Positions 1 through 8,965 of a stretch of DNA of 45,806 nt are shown piece by piece (positions within the stretch are counted from its first letter, which is position 1; every line of letters starts with the position of its first letter). The notes beneath the pieces were generated by a model. The model was not told where the DNA came from. It worked only from the letters and a program-made list of their open reading frames with translations, and ran no database searches. The stretch lies in contig NZ_CAMLDX010000015.1 in assembly GCF_946478885.1 (NCBI RefSeq), positions 1 to 45,806 of the forward strand, written 5' to 3'. The translations under genes were made by a program, and so were the position numbers. Origin of the DNA: an uncultured Bacillus sp. GTDB taxonomy: Bacteria > Bacillota > Bacilli > Bacillales_B > DSM-18226.

Positions 1-1187
1 GCTTGTTTACTTCTGAATCTGTTACAGAAGGGCATCCGGATAAAATTTGTGATCAAATTTCTGATGCCATCTTAGATGCCATTATTGCAAAGGATCCTAA
101 CGCACGGGTTGCGGCAGAAACATCTGTGAATACCGGATTAGTATTGGTTACCGGTGAAATTTCGACGTCTACTTATGTCGACATTCCCAAAATTGTTCGC
201 GAAACGATAAAAGAGATTGGTTATGTAAGAGCCAAATACGGTTTTGATTATAATACATGTGCAGTACTGACTTCAATTGATGAACAATCTCCGGATATTG
301 CGATGGGTGTTGACAAAGCTTTGGAAGCACGTGAAGGCAGTATGACTGAGGAGGAAATCGAGGCAATTGGAGCTGGGGACCAAGGTTTAATGTTCGGCTA
401 TGCCTGCAATGAAACAAAAGAATTAATGCCGTTGCCGATTTCTTTAGCCCATAAGCTTGCTCATCGCTTAGCAGAAGTTCGTAAAAAGGAAATCCTTCCA
501 TATCTCCGACCTGATGGCAAAACACAAGTAACGGTGGAATATGATGAGCATCATAAGCCGGTTCGAGTGGATACGATTGTTATTTCTACGCAGCACCATC
601 CGGATGTGACTTTGGATCAAATCAAGAATGATTTGAAGGAAATGGTCATTACACCAATCGTACCGCCGGAATTATTGGACGATCAAACGAAATATTTTAT
701 TAATCCAACCGGACGCTTTGTTATCGGCGGTCCACAAGGGGATGCGGGATTAACTGGCCGTAAAATTATCGTGGATACTTACGGAGGATATGCCCGTCAT
801 GGCGGCGGTGCTTTCTCAGGTAAAGATCCGACAAAGGTGGATCGTTCTGCTGCCTATGCTGCACGCTATGTGGCAAAAAATATTGTTGCCGCCGGATTAG
901 CTGATACAGTTGAGGTTCAGCTTGCTTATGCCATCGGCGTTGCCCGTCCTGTTTCGATTTCGATTGATACGTTTGGCACCGGTACGGTAAGTGAGGACAT
1001 ATTGGTCGATCTTGTCAGACAAAACTTTGACCTTCGTCCGGCTGGAATTATTCGGATGCTTCATTTGCGGCAGCCAATATACAAGCAAACTGCTGCATAC
1101 GGACATTTTGGCCGTACAGATATTGATCTTCCATGGGAACGTACTGATAAGGCTGATTTGCTGTACCAACAGGCACAAAACAAATAA
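1..1187 (+). CDS. metK: S-adenosylmethionine synthetase, 5' end cut by window edge
   Basis: Makes S-adenosylmethionine from methionine and ATP in the cytoplasm. The reading frame is open from the first base, and the first visible residues ([20 protein letters not shown]) are the MetK N-terminal signature that normally follows about seven residues, so only a few codons and the start are missing. The ATP-binding [12 protein letters not shown] stretch and the [16 protein letters not shown] loop are intact, and the protein runs to the usual C-terminus. The TTG at position 3 is the internal Leu codon, not a start. An intrinsic terminator follows 16 bases after the stop. Any SAM riboswitch would lie outside the window. 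The assignment is secure. Confidence 0.97.
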   Translation, partial: LFTSESVTEGHPDKICDQISDAILDAIIAKDPNARVAAETSVNTGLVLVTGEISTSTYVDIPKIVRETIKEIGYVRAKYGFDYNTCAVLTSIDEQSPDIAMGVDKALEAREGSMTEEEIEAIGAGDQGLMFGYACNETKELMPLPISLAHKLAHRLAEVRKKEILPYLRPDGKTQVTVEYDEHHKPVRVDTIVISTQHHPDVTLDQIKNDLKEMVITPIVPPELLDDQTKYFINPTGRFVIGGPQGDAGLTGRKIIVDTYGGYARHGGGAFSGKDPTKVDRSAAYAARYVAKNIVAAGLADTVEVQLAYAIGVARPVSISIDTFGTGTVSEDILVDLVRQNFDLRPAGIIRMLHLRQPIYKQTAAYGHFGRTDIDLPWERTDKADLLYQQAQNK

Positions 1188-1203
1188 GAGCTATATCGTT
1201 CAT

Positions 1204-1235
1204 AAAGGGATGCATGAAAAATCGTGCATCCCTTT
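1204..1235 (+). terminator. Intrinsic terminator after metK
   Basis: An 11-bp perfect inverted repeat (AAAGGGATGCA at 1204-1214 and TGCATCCCTTT at 1225-1235) starts 16 bases after the metK stop. The T tract is short and interrupted. Confidence 0.75.
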
Positions 1236-1492
1236 ATCTGCGAAATATTTACATTTTAGAAGAATATTTTCGGTTCCGCATTGATTTTTTTTGTTCAGCA
1301 TGCCATTATAAAAAAATTAGTGGTAGTATAAGAGAGTATGTTTTGGTGGATAATTTGCATGCTTTTGTATCCCGCATTTTCTTTTCAAAAATCGTCAGAA
1401 AAGTAATGATGATCGCAGCTTTTATTAAGGTTGCTGATGATTTTTGTGGTGGTAATGTAGGGCAGAAGCTTTAATAAGGAGTGACGTACATA
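1236..1492 (+). promoter_or_regulatory. AT-rich asnB leader with a possible CodY-like box
   Basis: This stretch has no gene and must hold the asnB promoter, but I see no clean -35/-10 pair. AATCGTCAGAAAAGT at 1390-1404 differs at three positions from the CodY consensus AATTTTCWGAAAATT. AAGGAG at 1476-1481 is the asnB ribosome binding site. The CodY reading is an inference from one match. Confidence 0.3.
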
Positions 1493-3397
1493 ATGTGTGG
1501 TTTTATTGGTTGTGTACATGAAAAGGCACAAATATTTCAAGAAACCGATCAAGAGCTTTTCCAAAATATGAATAACCTGATTACACATCGGGGTCCTGAT
1601 GATGATGGGTACTATACTGATGCACATATTCAATTTGGCTTTCGCCGCTTGAGCATCATTGATATTGAAAGCGGACATCAGCCTTTAACATATGAAAATG
1701 AGCGTTATTGGATTATTTTTAACGGCGAAGTGTACAATTATGTAGAATTACGTGAAGAACTTATCAAAGAAGGCTTAACTTTTGAAACAAACTCAGATAC
1801 TGAAGTAATCATTGCCTTATACAGTTATGTGAAGGAAAAAGCGGTTGAGCGTCTGCGCGGTATGTTTGCATTTGTCATTTGGGATAAACAAGAGCAGACC
1901 CTTTACGGTGCCAGGGATCCATTCGGCATTAAACCCTTTTTCTATTGCGAAAAGGGGGAGCAGACCTATTTTGCTTCTGAGAAAAAGAGTATTTTAATGG
2001 CATCGAAAAATGATGTGCTGAATTATGAAGCCTTGCAGCATTATTTAACCTATCAGTTTGTACCGGAGCCTGACACATTAACAGAGGGCATTCATAAGCT
2101 TGAACCAGGTCATTATTTTACGAAAAAGATCGGTTCTCCTATGGAGATCAAGCAGTATTGGAAAGCGCATTTCCATCCTGTACAAAAGTCAGAGGAGAAT
2201 TTCATTAAGGAAATCAAGGATGTTCTATTTGATTCCGTTAAAGTACATATGCGGAGCGATGTACCTGTTGGCTCATTCTTGTCCGGAGGAATTGACTCTT
2301 CGATTATTGCTTCCATTGCGAAGGAATTCCATCCGGCGATTAAGACTTTTTCTGTCGGCTTTGATCATAATGGCTTCAGCGAAATTGATGTGGCAAAGGA
2401 GACAGCAGAGAAGCTTGGTGTTGAAAATATCAGCTATATCATTTCTCCTGAGGAATATATGAAGGAAGTACCAAAGATCATGTGGCATATGGATGATCCT
2501 TTAGCCGATCCGGCATGTGTTCCGCTTTATTTCGTCGCACGAGAGGCGCGAAAACATGTTACGGTTGTCCTTTCCGGTGAAGGAGCCGATGAGTTGTTCG
2601 GAGGGTATAATATTTATCGTGAGCCGCAATCACTGGAAGTGTTTAACAAAATGCCACAGTTTGGCAAGGTTTTTCTCAAATGGCTGTCTAAATTAATGCC
2701 TGAGGGAATGAAGGGGAAAAGCTTTATTGAACGTGGTGTTACACCAATGGAAGAACGTTATATTGGAAATGCAAAGATGTTTAGTGAAGCGGAGAAACGC
2801 CAGTTGCTGAATGTATACAAAAATGATTTAAAATATACCGACATTACAAGGCCTCTTTATGAGGAGAGCCAGGGCTATGATCCAGTCGATCGCATGCAGT
2901 ATATTGATATTCATACATGGATGCGAGGCGATATTTTATTAAAGGCAGACCGGGTGACAATGGCTCACTCATTAGAACTTCGTGTTCCGTTTTTAGATAA
3001 AGAAGTGTTTAAGGTGGCATCACAAATTCCTACAAGCCTGAAAACGGCAAATGGCACCACGAAATATGTGCTCCGAAAAGCAGCAGAGGGGATTGTGCCC
3101 GATCATGTCCTGAATCGGAAAAAACTGGGTTTTCCCGTTCCAATTCGTCATTGGCTCAAGGATGAGATGAATGATTGGGCAAAAAAAATAATCCGCGAAA
3201 GCAACACGGATCATTTGATTAATAAGGAATATGTTCTTAAGCTTCTCGATGCACATTGCCAAGGAAAAGCGGATAATAGCCGTAAAATATGGACAGTCCT
3301 GATGTTTATGGTTTGGCACCAAATTTATGTTGAGAAAGTCTATTCGTTTGGTACGGAGTATGCTCAGACCTCTGAAGCTTTATCAGCAAGAGGATAA
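1493..3397 (+). CDS. asnB: Asparagine synthase (glutamine-hydrolysing)
   Basis: Converts aspartate, glutamine and ATP to asparagine in the cytoplasm. The start is fixed at ATG 1493, not GTG 1481, because class II glutamine amidotransferases need the catalytic Cys directly after Met (MCGFIGC). The N-terminal amidotransferase domain covers about residues 1-210 and shows the RGPDD and FNGEVYNY motifs. The C-terminal synthetase domain carries the ATP-pyrophosphatase loop LSGGIDSS at about residues 263-270. At 634 residues it matches AsnB of B. subtilis, where the gene also follows metK; there AsnB is linked to peptidoglycan amidation. Its 3' end overlaps the convergent peptidase gene by 34 bases. 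Confidence 0.95.
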   Translation: MCGFIGCVHEKAQIFQETDQELFQNMNNLITHRGPDDDGYYTDAHIQFGFRRLSIIDIESGHQPLTYENERYWIIFNGEVYNYVELREELIKEGLTFETNSDTEVIIALYSYVKEKAVERLRGMFAFVIWDKQEQTLYGARDPFGIKPFFYCEKGEQTYFASEKKSILMASKNDVLNYEALQHYLTYQFVPEPDTLTEGIHKLEPGHYFTKKIGSPMEIKQYWKAHFHPVQKSEENFIKEIKDVLFDSVKVHMRSDVPVGSFLSGGIDSSIIASIAKEFHPAIKTFSVGFDHNGFSEIDVAKETAEKLGVENISYIISPEEYMKEVPKIMWHMDDPLADPACVPLYFVAREARKHVTVVLSGEGADELFGGYNIYREPQSLEVFNKMPQFGKVFLKWLSKLMPEGMKGKSFIERGVTPMEERYIGNAKMFSEAEKRQLLNVYKNDLKYTDITRPLYEESQGYDPVDRMQYIDIHTWMRGDILLKADRVTMAHSLELRVPFLDKEVFKVASQIPTSLKTANGTTKYVLRKAAEGIVPDHVLNRKKLGFPVPIRHWLKDEMNDWAKKIIRESNTDHLINKEYVLKLLDAHCQGKADNSRKIWTVLMFMVWHQIYVEKVYSFGTEYAQTSEALSARG

Positions 3398-4266
3398 TTG
3401 TGAAGATAGGTAATGGCCTGTCTTCCCATCTGCACCCAGGATTCCTCGAAATCCGTTATGGGTGCTTTTTTATTTTTTTCTCCTGTTAAAGGATCATTGA
3501 AATACACATAATTGGCATCATACCCGGTAATTAAGACAGAGTGCTCTTTGTAGGTAATGTCGATTGGACCGCTAGGCGTCTGCCAGGTTTGGAAATAGCT
3601 TTTATCAAGACGCCTGTATGCTGTATTAATAATCACCCAAACCGGCCTTCCGTCGGAAAGATGTTTCTTAATCTCCTGGAAGTCAGAACCGGTTAAATCG
3701 TGTATTCTGCCAGGCAAATATTGCTCAGCCAATTTAGTGATCGGACGGTGGTACACTCCAAGTCCCGGAGTTTGATAGGAGTACATGTCCCCAACAAAAC
3801 CATTATTGGGATGGCCGAAATAGATGATTCCATTTTCCTTGCGATAGGGTGTTGGATCCTTTTTGATCTGCTGAGCCAGTACCATTTTATCTGCTTGAAT
3901 ACCGGCATATTGGAGCATCATGGCAAGGCTTGTCACTTCACATCCGCGAGGTAGCTCAGGCATTTGTTTGATGACAGGGGCATCAAGCAATACGCTGTCT
4001 TTGACTTCGATAAAGGCAAGACTTAGGTTTTCCTCTATAAATGCACTTGTCTTAGCGATCGGTGTAATAAATAGGCTTTTGAAACGAGATATTCCTTTAG
4101 TGTTTTCGTCCTTAACAGAGTCCAGCAAAATTCCAATACTTAATATGGACACGGTGAAAATAAAAATAGTGATAGAGGAAATAAGTTTTTTACCCGTTAC
4201 AAATTTAGTGATCAACAGTATTAAAATGCAAAACAGAAGAAAAATAACCATATATAGTAAATTCAT
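3364..4266 (-). CDS. Membrane-anchored C39-like cysteine peptidase (YvpB-type)
   Basis: Predicted papain-like peptidase of the Peptidase_C39_2/YvpB group; its substrate is unknown. Two hydrophobic segments at about residues 1-20 and 28-48 form an N-terminal membrane hairpin. The C39 domain follows from about residue 90, with the expected triad: Cys109 in PRGCEVTSLAM, His242 in EHSVLITGYD and Asp258 in FNDPLTGE. No ABC-transporter part is attached, so this is not a bacteriocin exporter. I chose ATG 4266 because AGGATG lies six bases upstream; ATG 4275 is also possible. It occupies the place of ytnA in B. subtilis and overlaps the end of asnB. The fold is fairly certain, the role is not. Confidence 0.8.
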   Translation of the reverse strand: MNLLYMVIFLLFCILILLITKFVTGKKLISSITIFIFTVSILSIGILLDSVKDENTKGISRFKSLFITPIAKTSAFIEENLSLAFIEVKDSVLLDAPVIKQMPELPRGCEVTSLAMMLQYAGIQADKMVLAQQIKKDPTPYRKENGIIYFGHPNNGFVGDMYSYQTPGLGVYHRPITKLAEQYLPGRIHDLTGSDFQEIKKHLSDGRPVWVIINTAYRRLDKSYFQTWQTPSGPIDITYKEHSVLITGYDANYVYFNDPLTGEKNKKAPITDFEESWVQMGRQAITYLHNYPLADKASEV

Positions 4267-4371
4267 TTGCTTCATCCTAAGTTATATTGATTAAGTATTT
4301 ATAGGATTATTATCGGATAAAATCCTGTTTTTTAAATATGGTGTTTAATGGAAATCGCGAACCGTGAATGG

Positions 4372-4890
4372 TCAAGATTTGTTCTGCAATGACTTGTAGT
4401 ATTGTCCTTTTTCTACATACTCACGCCGAACTCTTTCCATATCGGCAAGATCTTCCGGTCCTAACTGCCGGATAACTTTGGCAGGTCTGCCGAATGCAAG
4501 TGTATTTGGCGGAATTTTCTTTCCTTGAGAAACAAGACTTCCGGCTCCAATAAAGGCACCTTCCCCGATCTCTGCATTATCGAGAATGATGGAGCCCATG
4601 CCGATAAAGGCTTTTTTTCTCAGGATACAGCTGTGCAGAATGACTTGGTGACCTACAGTGACTTCATCTTCAAGAATAAGCGGATTATTAGGACTCTGAT
4701 GTAACACAGAGTTATCCTGAATATTTACTTTTTTTCCGATCATTGTTGGTGCAACATCACCGCGAATCACGGTATTGAACCAAATGCTGGATTCATCGCC
4801 AATTTCAACATCACCTGTAATGGTCACATAATCTGCAATAAAGGCGCTGTCGGAAATTTTAGGATTTTTCCCTTTGTACGGATAGATCAT
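4372..4890 (-). CDS. ytoA: Gamma-carbonic-anhydrase-like hexapeptide-repeat protein (YtoA)
   Basis: Left-handed beta-helix protein of the gamma-carbonic anhydrase family. The middle of the protein is made of hexapeptide turns (for example ITGDVEIGDES and VIRGDV). Three histidines, one in NSVLHQS and two in VGHQVILHS, sit where the gamma class binds its metal. Length is 172 residues, like YtoA. The start at 4890 is set by AAAGGAGAG just upstream; an in-frame extension to 4971 lacks a ribosome binding site. Carbonic anhydrase activity is not proven for most family members. It is transcribed away from ytpA, from which it is separated by about 160 bases. Confidence 0.88.
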   Translation of the reverse strand: MIYPYKGKNPKISDSAFIADYVTITGDVEIGDESSIWFNTVIRGDVAPTMIGKKVNIQDNSVLHQSPNNPLILEDEVTVGHQVILHSCILRKKAFIGMGSIILDNAEIGEGAFIGAGSLVSQGKKIPPNTLAFGRPAKVIRQLGPEDLADMERVRREYVEKGQYYKSLQNKS

Positions 4891-4971
4891 TTTATAACTC
4901 TCCTTTAATACCATGAAAATTAGATTTGAAAAAGTTTGATTCTTTGAATATTTTCTGATAAGGGTATTCAT

Positions 4972-5001
4972 TTGTCAAAGCTTTTGTTTTTGTATCATAA
5001 T
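4972..5001 (+). promoter_or_regulatory. Candidate sigma-A promoter of ytpA-ytpB
   Basis: TTGTCA at 4972-4977 and CATAAT at 4996-5001 are 18 bases apart, about 50 bases before the ytpA start. An alternative -10, TATCAT at 4993, gives a 15-base spacer. Confidence 0.45.
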
Positions 5002-5051
5002 AGAAGGATAAGGAAATTGTTGATATTGTAGTGTAACAGGAGGAAGGAACA

Positions 5052-5855
5052 ATGTGGAAATGGGAAGCGGAAGGAGAAGCGAAAGCAGTTGTTGTGATTG
5101 TCCATGGAGCAATGGAGCATCACCGCCGCTATGGATGGTTAATTGAAATGTGGCGGCTCTCAGGCTTTCATGTCATTATGGGGGATCTCCCTGGACAGGG
5201 AATGACAACGAGATCAAGGAGAGGCCATATTGATTCTTTTGATGAATATATATTTGAAGTAAAGGATTGGATTCAGGCTGCCTATCAGTTTAATTTGCCG
5301 GTATTTCTTATTGGCCACAGTATGGGCGGGTTAATTTCCATCCGTTTGCTTCAGGAGGAAAGAATGAATTTGGCTGGAGTCGTGTTGTCTTCGCCTTGTT
5401 TAGGGTTAATTCATAATCCACCAAAAGTTGCAAAAGTATTATCTCCCATACTAAATGTTGTAGCGCCTAGTTTCAGAGTCAATTCGGGTTTGACGATTGA
5501 TATAGCAACAAGGAATCAGGATGTAAGGGAAGCCGATATGAATGACACATTGTATATCACAAAAGTGTCTGTCAGGTGGTATTCTGAATTGATTCAGGCA
5601 ATTAAGCTTGCCTTTGAAAATAATGATAAAATTCAGGATTTGCCGTTTCTTGTCATGCAGGGAGGTGATGATCGAATTGTCAACAAGCACACTGTAAGAG
5701 ACTGGTTTAATGATGCGCCTTTATCGGAAAAGCGATTTAAGGAATGGCCAAAATGCTATCATGAAATTTTCAATGAACCTGAACGTGAAGAAGTATTTGA
5801 ATATGCCAAGGATTTTTTCAACAGTCAATTAAAAGCCATCGGCTATATTGTGTAA
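5052..5855 (+). CDS. ytpA: Lysophospholipase, alpha/beta hydrolase (YtpA)
   Basis: Monoacylglycerol-lipase/lysophospholipase-type alpha/beta hydrolase. It has the oxyanion-side motif VHGAMEHHRRYG near the N-terminus, the nucleophile elbow GHSMGG at about residues 92-97, an Asp in GGDDRIV and the catalytic His in CYHEIFNE near the C-terminus. YtpA of B. subtilis makes the lysophospholipid antibiotic bacilysocin; whether this strain makes it cannot be read from sequence. AGGAGGAAGGAACA precedes ATG 5052. Its stop is 13 bases before the ytpB start, so the two form an operon. Family assignment is firm; the product role rests on orthology and gene order. Confidence 0.9.
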   Translation: MWKWEAEGEAKAVVVIVHGAMEHHRRYGWLIEMWRLSGFHVIMGDLPGQGMTTRSRRGHIDSFDEYIFEVKDWIQAAYQFNLPVFLIGHSMGGLISIRLLQEERMNLAGVVLSSPCLGLIHNPPKVAKVLSPILNVVAPSFRVNSGLTIDIATRNQDVREADMNDTLYITKVSVRWYSELIQAIKLAFENNDKIQDLPFLVMQGGDDRIVNKHTVRDWFNDAPLSEKRFKEWPKCYHEIFNEPEREEVFEYAKDFFNSQLKAIGYIV

Positions 5856-5868
5856 GCGAGGTTTTGTC

Positions 5869-6945
5869 ATGTCAGTACCATCTATGCCAATTAGTTTAAT
5901 GTCGAAAGCCTATAGAAAAATCTTCCCTTCTGTTCATCAAGAGTTATCTTATTGGAAAAAGAAAGCGGAGGAAATTCCGGATCCTGAACTGCGAAAACAA
6001 GCGCTTGCCAGTATTGAACATAAAACCTTTCATTGTGAAGGCGGTTCTATTTTAGCTTTGACCGCAAATGAACATTACAATGAGGTTATTCGCTTTATCG
6101 TTGCCTATCAAACGATCAGTGATTACTTAGATAATTTATGTGATCGAAGCACATCGCTCGATCCGGAGGATTTCTCTGCCCTGCATGAGGCAATGAGGGA
6201 TGCACTAATGCTTGAAAGGACAATGCCGCATGATTATTACCGTTTTCGTAATGAACGCGAGGATGGCCGGTACTTGTATGAATTAGCTGCCACATGCCGT
6301 ACCGTTTTAGCCCAGTGCCATCATTACGAGGAAATTAAAGATTACTTATTAGAGCTGTGTCATTACTATTGTGATTTACAGGTACATAAGCATGTTATTC
6401 CCGATCAGAGGGTGCCGCGTCTGCGTAAATGGTTTGATATGAACAAGGCGGCAATTCCTGAGATGTCTTGGTATGAATTTTCTGCCTGTTCGGGTTCAAC
6501 TTTAGGTATTTTCTGCCTTGTTTCCTATGCCTTTCGTGATGATTTTGAAACCGGGCATGCTGAGCTTATCCGTCATGGGTATTTTCCCTATATTCAAGGA
6601 TTACATATTTTATTGGATTATTTTATTGATCAGGAGGAGGATCGCCAAGGGGGAGATTTAAATTTCTGTTTTTATTACAAAAATGATCAGGAGCTGTTTC
6701 AGCGCTTGAAGTATTTTGTGGCAGAAGCGGATCGTCATACGAAGAATTTGCCCCACAAACGGTTCCATCAATTAATAAATCGGGGACTACTCGGTCTGTA
6801 TCTTTCGGATGAAAAAGTGAGAAAGCAGCAAAGTATTCGTAAGCTGGCAAAGGAAATAATGAAATCGGCTGGACCGGCGAGCGCCTTTTTTTATTTTAAT
6901 GCCGTCTTATACCGCAAGTTCCATAAGTTTATCCCTGCTACATAG
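5869..6945 (+). CDS. ytpB: Tetraprenyl-beta-curcumene synthase-type terpene cyclase (YtpB, DUF2600)
   Basis: Helical, Asp-rich terpene cyclase. In B. subtilis, YtpB turns all-trans-heptaprenyl (C35) diphosphate into tetraprenyl-beta-curcumene, the first step to membrane sesquarterpenes. Acidic clusters that may bind the Mg-diphosphate are visible in SDYLDNLCDR and DYFIDQEEDRQGGDLN; the protein lacks a plain DDxxD motif, as is typical for this family. ATG 5869 is preceded by GAGG at a good distance; an upstream TTG at 5848 is less likely. Length is 358 residues, close to the 367 I recall for B. subtilis. It is co-transcribed with ytpA. A second enzyme for polycyclic products would be encoded elsewhere. 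Confidence 0.9.
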   Translation: MSVPSMPISLMSKAYRKIFPSVHQELSYWKKKAEEIPDPELRKQALASIEHKTFHCEGGSILALTANEHYNEVIRFIVAYQTISDYLDNLCDRSTSLDPEDFSALHEAMRDALMLERTMPHDYYRFRNEREDGRYLYELAATCRTVLAQCHHYEEIKDYLLELCHYYCDLQVHKHVIPDQRVPRLRKWFDMNKAAIPEMSWYEFSACSGSTLGIFCLVSYAFRDDFETGHAELIRHGYFPYIQGLHILLDYFIDQEEDRQGGDLNFCFYYKNDQELFQRLKYFVAEADRHTKNLPHKRFHQLINRGLLGLYLSDEKVRKQQSIRKLAKEIMKSAGPASAFFYFNAVLYRKFHKFIPAT

Positions 6946-6969
6946 GGAACATATAACGTGAAAGTATAA

Positions 6970-7004
6970 AAGAGCACGGTCTTCTTAAGGCTGTGCCCTT
7001 TTTT
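6970..7004. terminator. Terminator between convergent ytpB and ytqB
   Basis: A 12-base stem with G-U pairs (AAGAGCACGGTC and GGCTGTGCCCTT) is followed on the plus strand by a T run to 7004. The ytqB stop codon lies in its loop region. Confidence 0.7.
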
Positions 7005-7566
7005 CGATTGCTAGGATAAATGGCGGGTTATTCACTTGATTCAAAAAACGGTATTGCAGCACATGGGCCTCTTTCTGATCTAGCTGCTCAGCATATTGTA
7101 ACAAGGTATCCCGTTCGATTGCTCCCTGTGGATGGCCATGATAAATGACAAGCACAATGATCCCCTCAGGCGCCATTATTGCAAGTAATTGTTCAATGGC
7201 CGCTATCGTGGTGTCCGGTTGAGTTACAATACTTTTATCTCCTCCAGGTAAATAACCAAGGTTAAAGATGGCAGCCGTGATTTTGCCATGGTACTGCGGC
7301 GGAATCGATTCATAAAGATGTTCATGTCCTTTTTGAAAAAAAGTCACTCGATTCGTAAATTGTCTTTCTGCAATACGTTTTTGACTGTTTCGCACGGCAT
7401 TTTCCTGAATGTCAAAACCAAATACATGTCCTGTTTCCCCAACGAGCTCACCAAGCAGTTCTGTATCATGACCGTTCCCCATTGTTCCATCTACTACAGC
7501 ATCACCAGGAGATACTGCCTTGTATAGCAGGGTCCTAGCGAAGGGCAGAATTCGTTCCAGCTTCAT
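6985..7566 (-). CDS. ytqB: SAM-dependent methyltransferase, MnmM/YtqB family
   Basis: Class I methyltransferase of 193 residues. The SAM-binding glycine loop is VVDGTMGNGHDTELL at about residues 24-38, followed by the acidic strand end VFGFDIQ. FNLGYLPGGDKS is the family signature near the active site. As I recall, the B. subtilis and Staphylococcus orthologue was named MnmM and makes the last methyl transfer to mnm5s2U at the wobble position of some tRNAs; older annotation calls it a putative rRNA methylase. It overlaps the upstream ytqA gene by four bases, so the two are translationally coupled and probably act in one pathway. Confidence 0.88.
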   Translation of the reverse strand: MKLERILPFARTLLYKAVSPGDAVVDGTMGNGHDTELLGELVGETGHVFGFDIQENAVRNSQKRIAERQFTNRVTFFQKGHEHLYESIPPQYHGKITAAIFNLGYLPGGDKSIVTQPDTTIAAIEQLLAIMAPEGIIVLVIYHGHPQGAIERDTLLQYAEQLDQKEAHVLQYRFLNQVNNPPFILAIEKRAQP

Positions 7567-8531
7567 GCCTGCACCTTCTTTTCTCCAGGCGCAGATAATT
7601 TACCCTGCCAGCTGTTGCGGCGGACAAGCTCAGCATCAATGGCATTCAATACTTCCCATTTATTAACACTCCACATAGGCCCAATCATCAAATCTATCGG
7701 TCCATCACCTGTAATGCGGTGAATGATCATCTCAGGCGGGAGAATTTCCAATTGATCGCAGACTAAATTGACATATTCATCAAAGGATAAAAACTGTAGC
7801 ATTCCCTTTTCATATTGCTTGACCATTGGTGTTCCCTTAAGTAAATGGAGTAAATGAATTTTAATTCCTTGAACATCAAGTCGGGACACTTCTTTTGCCG
7901 TTTCCATCATCATATCTGCTGTCTCAAGCGGCAGTCCGTTAACGATGTGCGAACAGACGCGGATTCCGTGCTTGCGTAATTTCTCAACCCCCTTTACATA
8001 TGCCGGGTAATCATGTGCCCGGTTAATCAGGCTTGCTGTTTGTTCGTGAATGGTTTGCAGTCCAAGTTCTACCCATAAATAGGTTCGTTCATTTAGTTCC
8101 GCTAAATAAGCGATAACATCATCCGGAAGACAATCTGGTCTTGTGGCAATCGACAAGCCGACAACCCCTTCCTGCTTTAAGACGGTTTCATATTTTTCTC
8201 GCAGTACATCAACAGGTGCATGTGTATTTGTAAAGGCTTGAAAATAGGCCATGTATTTTCCGTTTTTCCATTTTGTATGCATTTTGCTTTTGATATTGTT
8301 AAATTGTTCAATGAGATTGTCTGCCCGGTTTCCGGCATAATCACCTGAACCGGAAGCACTGCAAAATGTACATCCGCCATAAGCAACGGTGCCGTCGCGG
8401 TTTGGACAATCGAAACCTCCATCTAAAGCAATTTTAAACACCTTTTCTCCAAATGTATTTCGTAAATGATAATTCCATGTATGGTAACGTTTATGATCGG
8501 TTGCATATGGAAAAGGGTTTTTCTGATTCAA
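7563..8531 (-). CDS. ytqA: Radical SAM protein, TIGR01212/YtqA family
   Basis: Radical SAM enzyme of 322 residues. The iron-sulfur cluster ligands are in the N-terminal segment CPNRDGTVAYGGCTFC, which has the spaced cysteines of this Elp3-like subgroup. The TIM-barrel body includes GLSIATRPDC and WVELGLQT. Recent work, from memory, links YtqA to the wobble-uridine pathway upstream of MnmM, which fits the ATGA overlap with ytqB here. The start is TTG 8531, preceded by AGGAGG nine bases upstream. The gene is divergent from ytzC, so the control regions of both lie in 8532-8692. Confidence 0.87.
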   Translation of the reverse strand: MNQKNPFPYATDHKRYHTWNYHLRNTFGEKVFKIALDGGFDCPNRDGTVAYGGCTFCSASGSGDYAGNRADNLIEQFNNIKSKMHTKWKNGKYMAYFQAFTNTHAPVDVLREKYETVLKQEGVVGLSIATRPDCLPDDVIAYLAELNERTYLWVELGLQTIHEQTASLINRAHDYPAYVKGVEKLRKHGIRVCSHIVNGLPLETADMMMETAKEVSRLDVQGIKIHLLHLLKGTPMVKQYEKGMLQFLSFDEYVNLVCDQLEILPPEMIIHRITGDGPIDLMIGPMWSVNKWEVLNAIDAELVRRNSWQGKLSAPGEKKVQA

Positions 8532-8692
8532 TTCAGATTCCTCCTCGTATACTCGAATTTATCTATTTTATCACGAAGTTTTTCAGGAATCCACTGGAAA
8601 TGAAGTGCGGCGTGCAGGGTAAAAAAAGAATATTTGCGCAAAATAGATATGAAAGGCTCTTTAGAGCTTTCTTAATGAATAGGAGGGATTGG

Positions 8693-8956
8693 ATGGCAAC
8701 GCGTCAGTCTGTTGATAAGCTTATGCAAAAATGTGAAGATGCAATTCGCTTTGCAAATGACCAATATTCCATTAGCAGTACACAGGAACATTATAACGAT
8801 GAGCAGCATGTTCAGGCATTGCAGCAATTAGAAGGTGCCTATAATGATTTAGTCACACTGGCCCACAGTGCAAATGGGCAGCAGCGTGAACAATTGCACC
8901 GCATGCGGCTTGCCCTGCAGCAAACACAAAATCAAATGATCTTATTGGATCGGTAG
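8693..8956 (+). CDS. ytzC: DUF2524 protein YtzC
   Basis: Small soluble protein of 87 residues, unknown function, matching the YtzC family from its opening (MATRQSVDKLMQKCEDAI) to its helical Gln-rich end. It appears to be two long helices (about residues 3-30 and 38-85) with no cysteine cluster or membrane segment. ATG 8693 follows AGGAGG at a good distance, which rules out longer in-frame starts back to 8453. The stop codon forms part of the ribosome binding site of the next small gene, so the two are coupled. Confidence 0.85.
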   Translation: MATRQSVDKLMQKCEDAIRFANDQYSISSTQEHYNDEQHVQALQQLEGAYNDLVTLAHSANGQQREQLHRMRLALQQTQNQMILLDR

Positions 8957-8965
8957 GAGGGCAAG

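Noticed and set aside
1214..1474. An 86-residue open frame between metK and asnB
   Set aside because: It begins inside the metK terminator and covers the asnB leader; it has no ribosome binding site.
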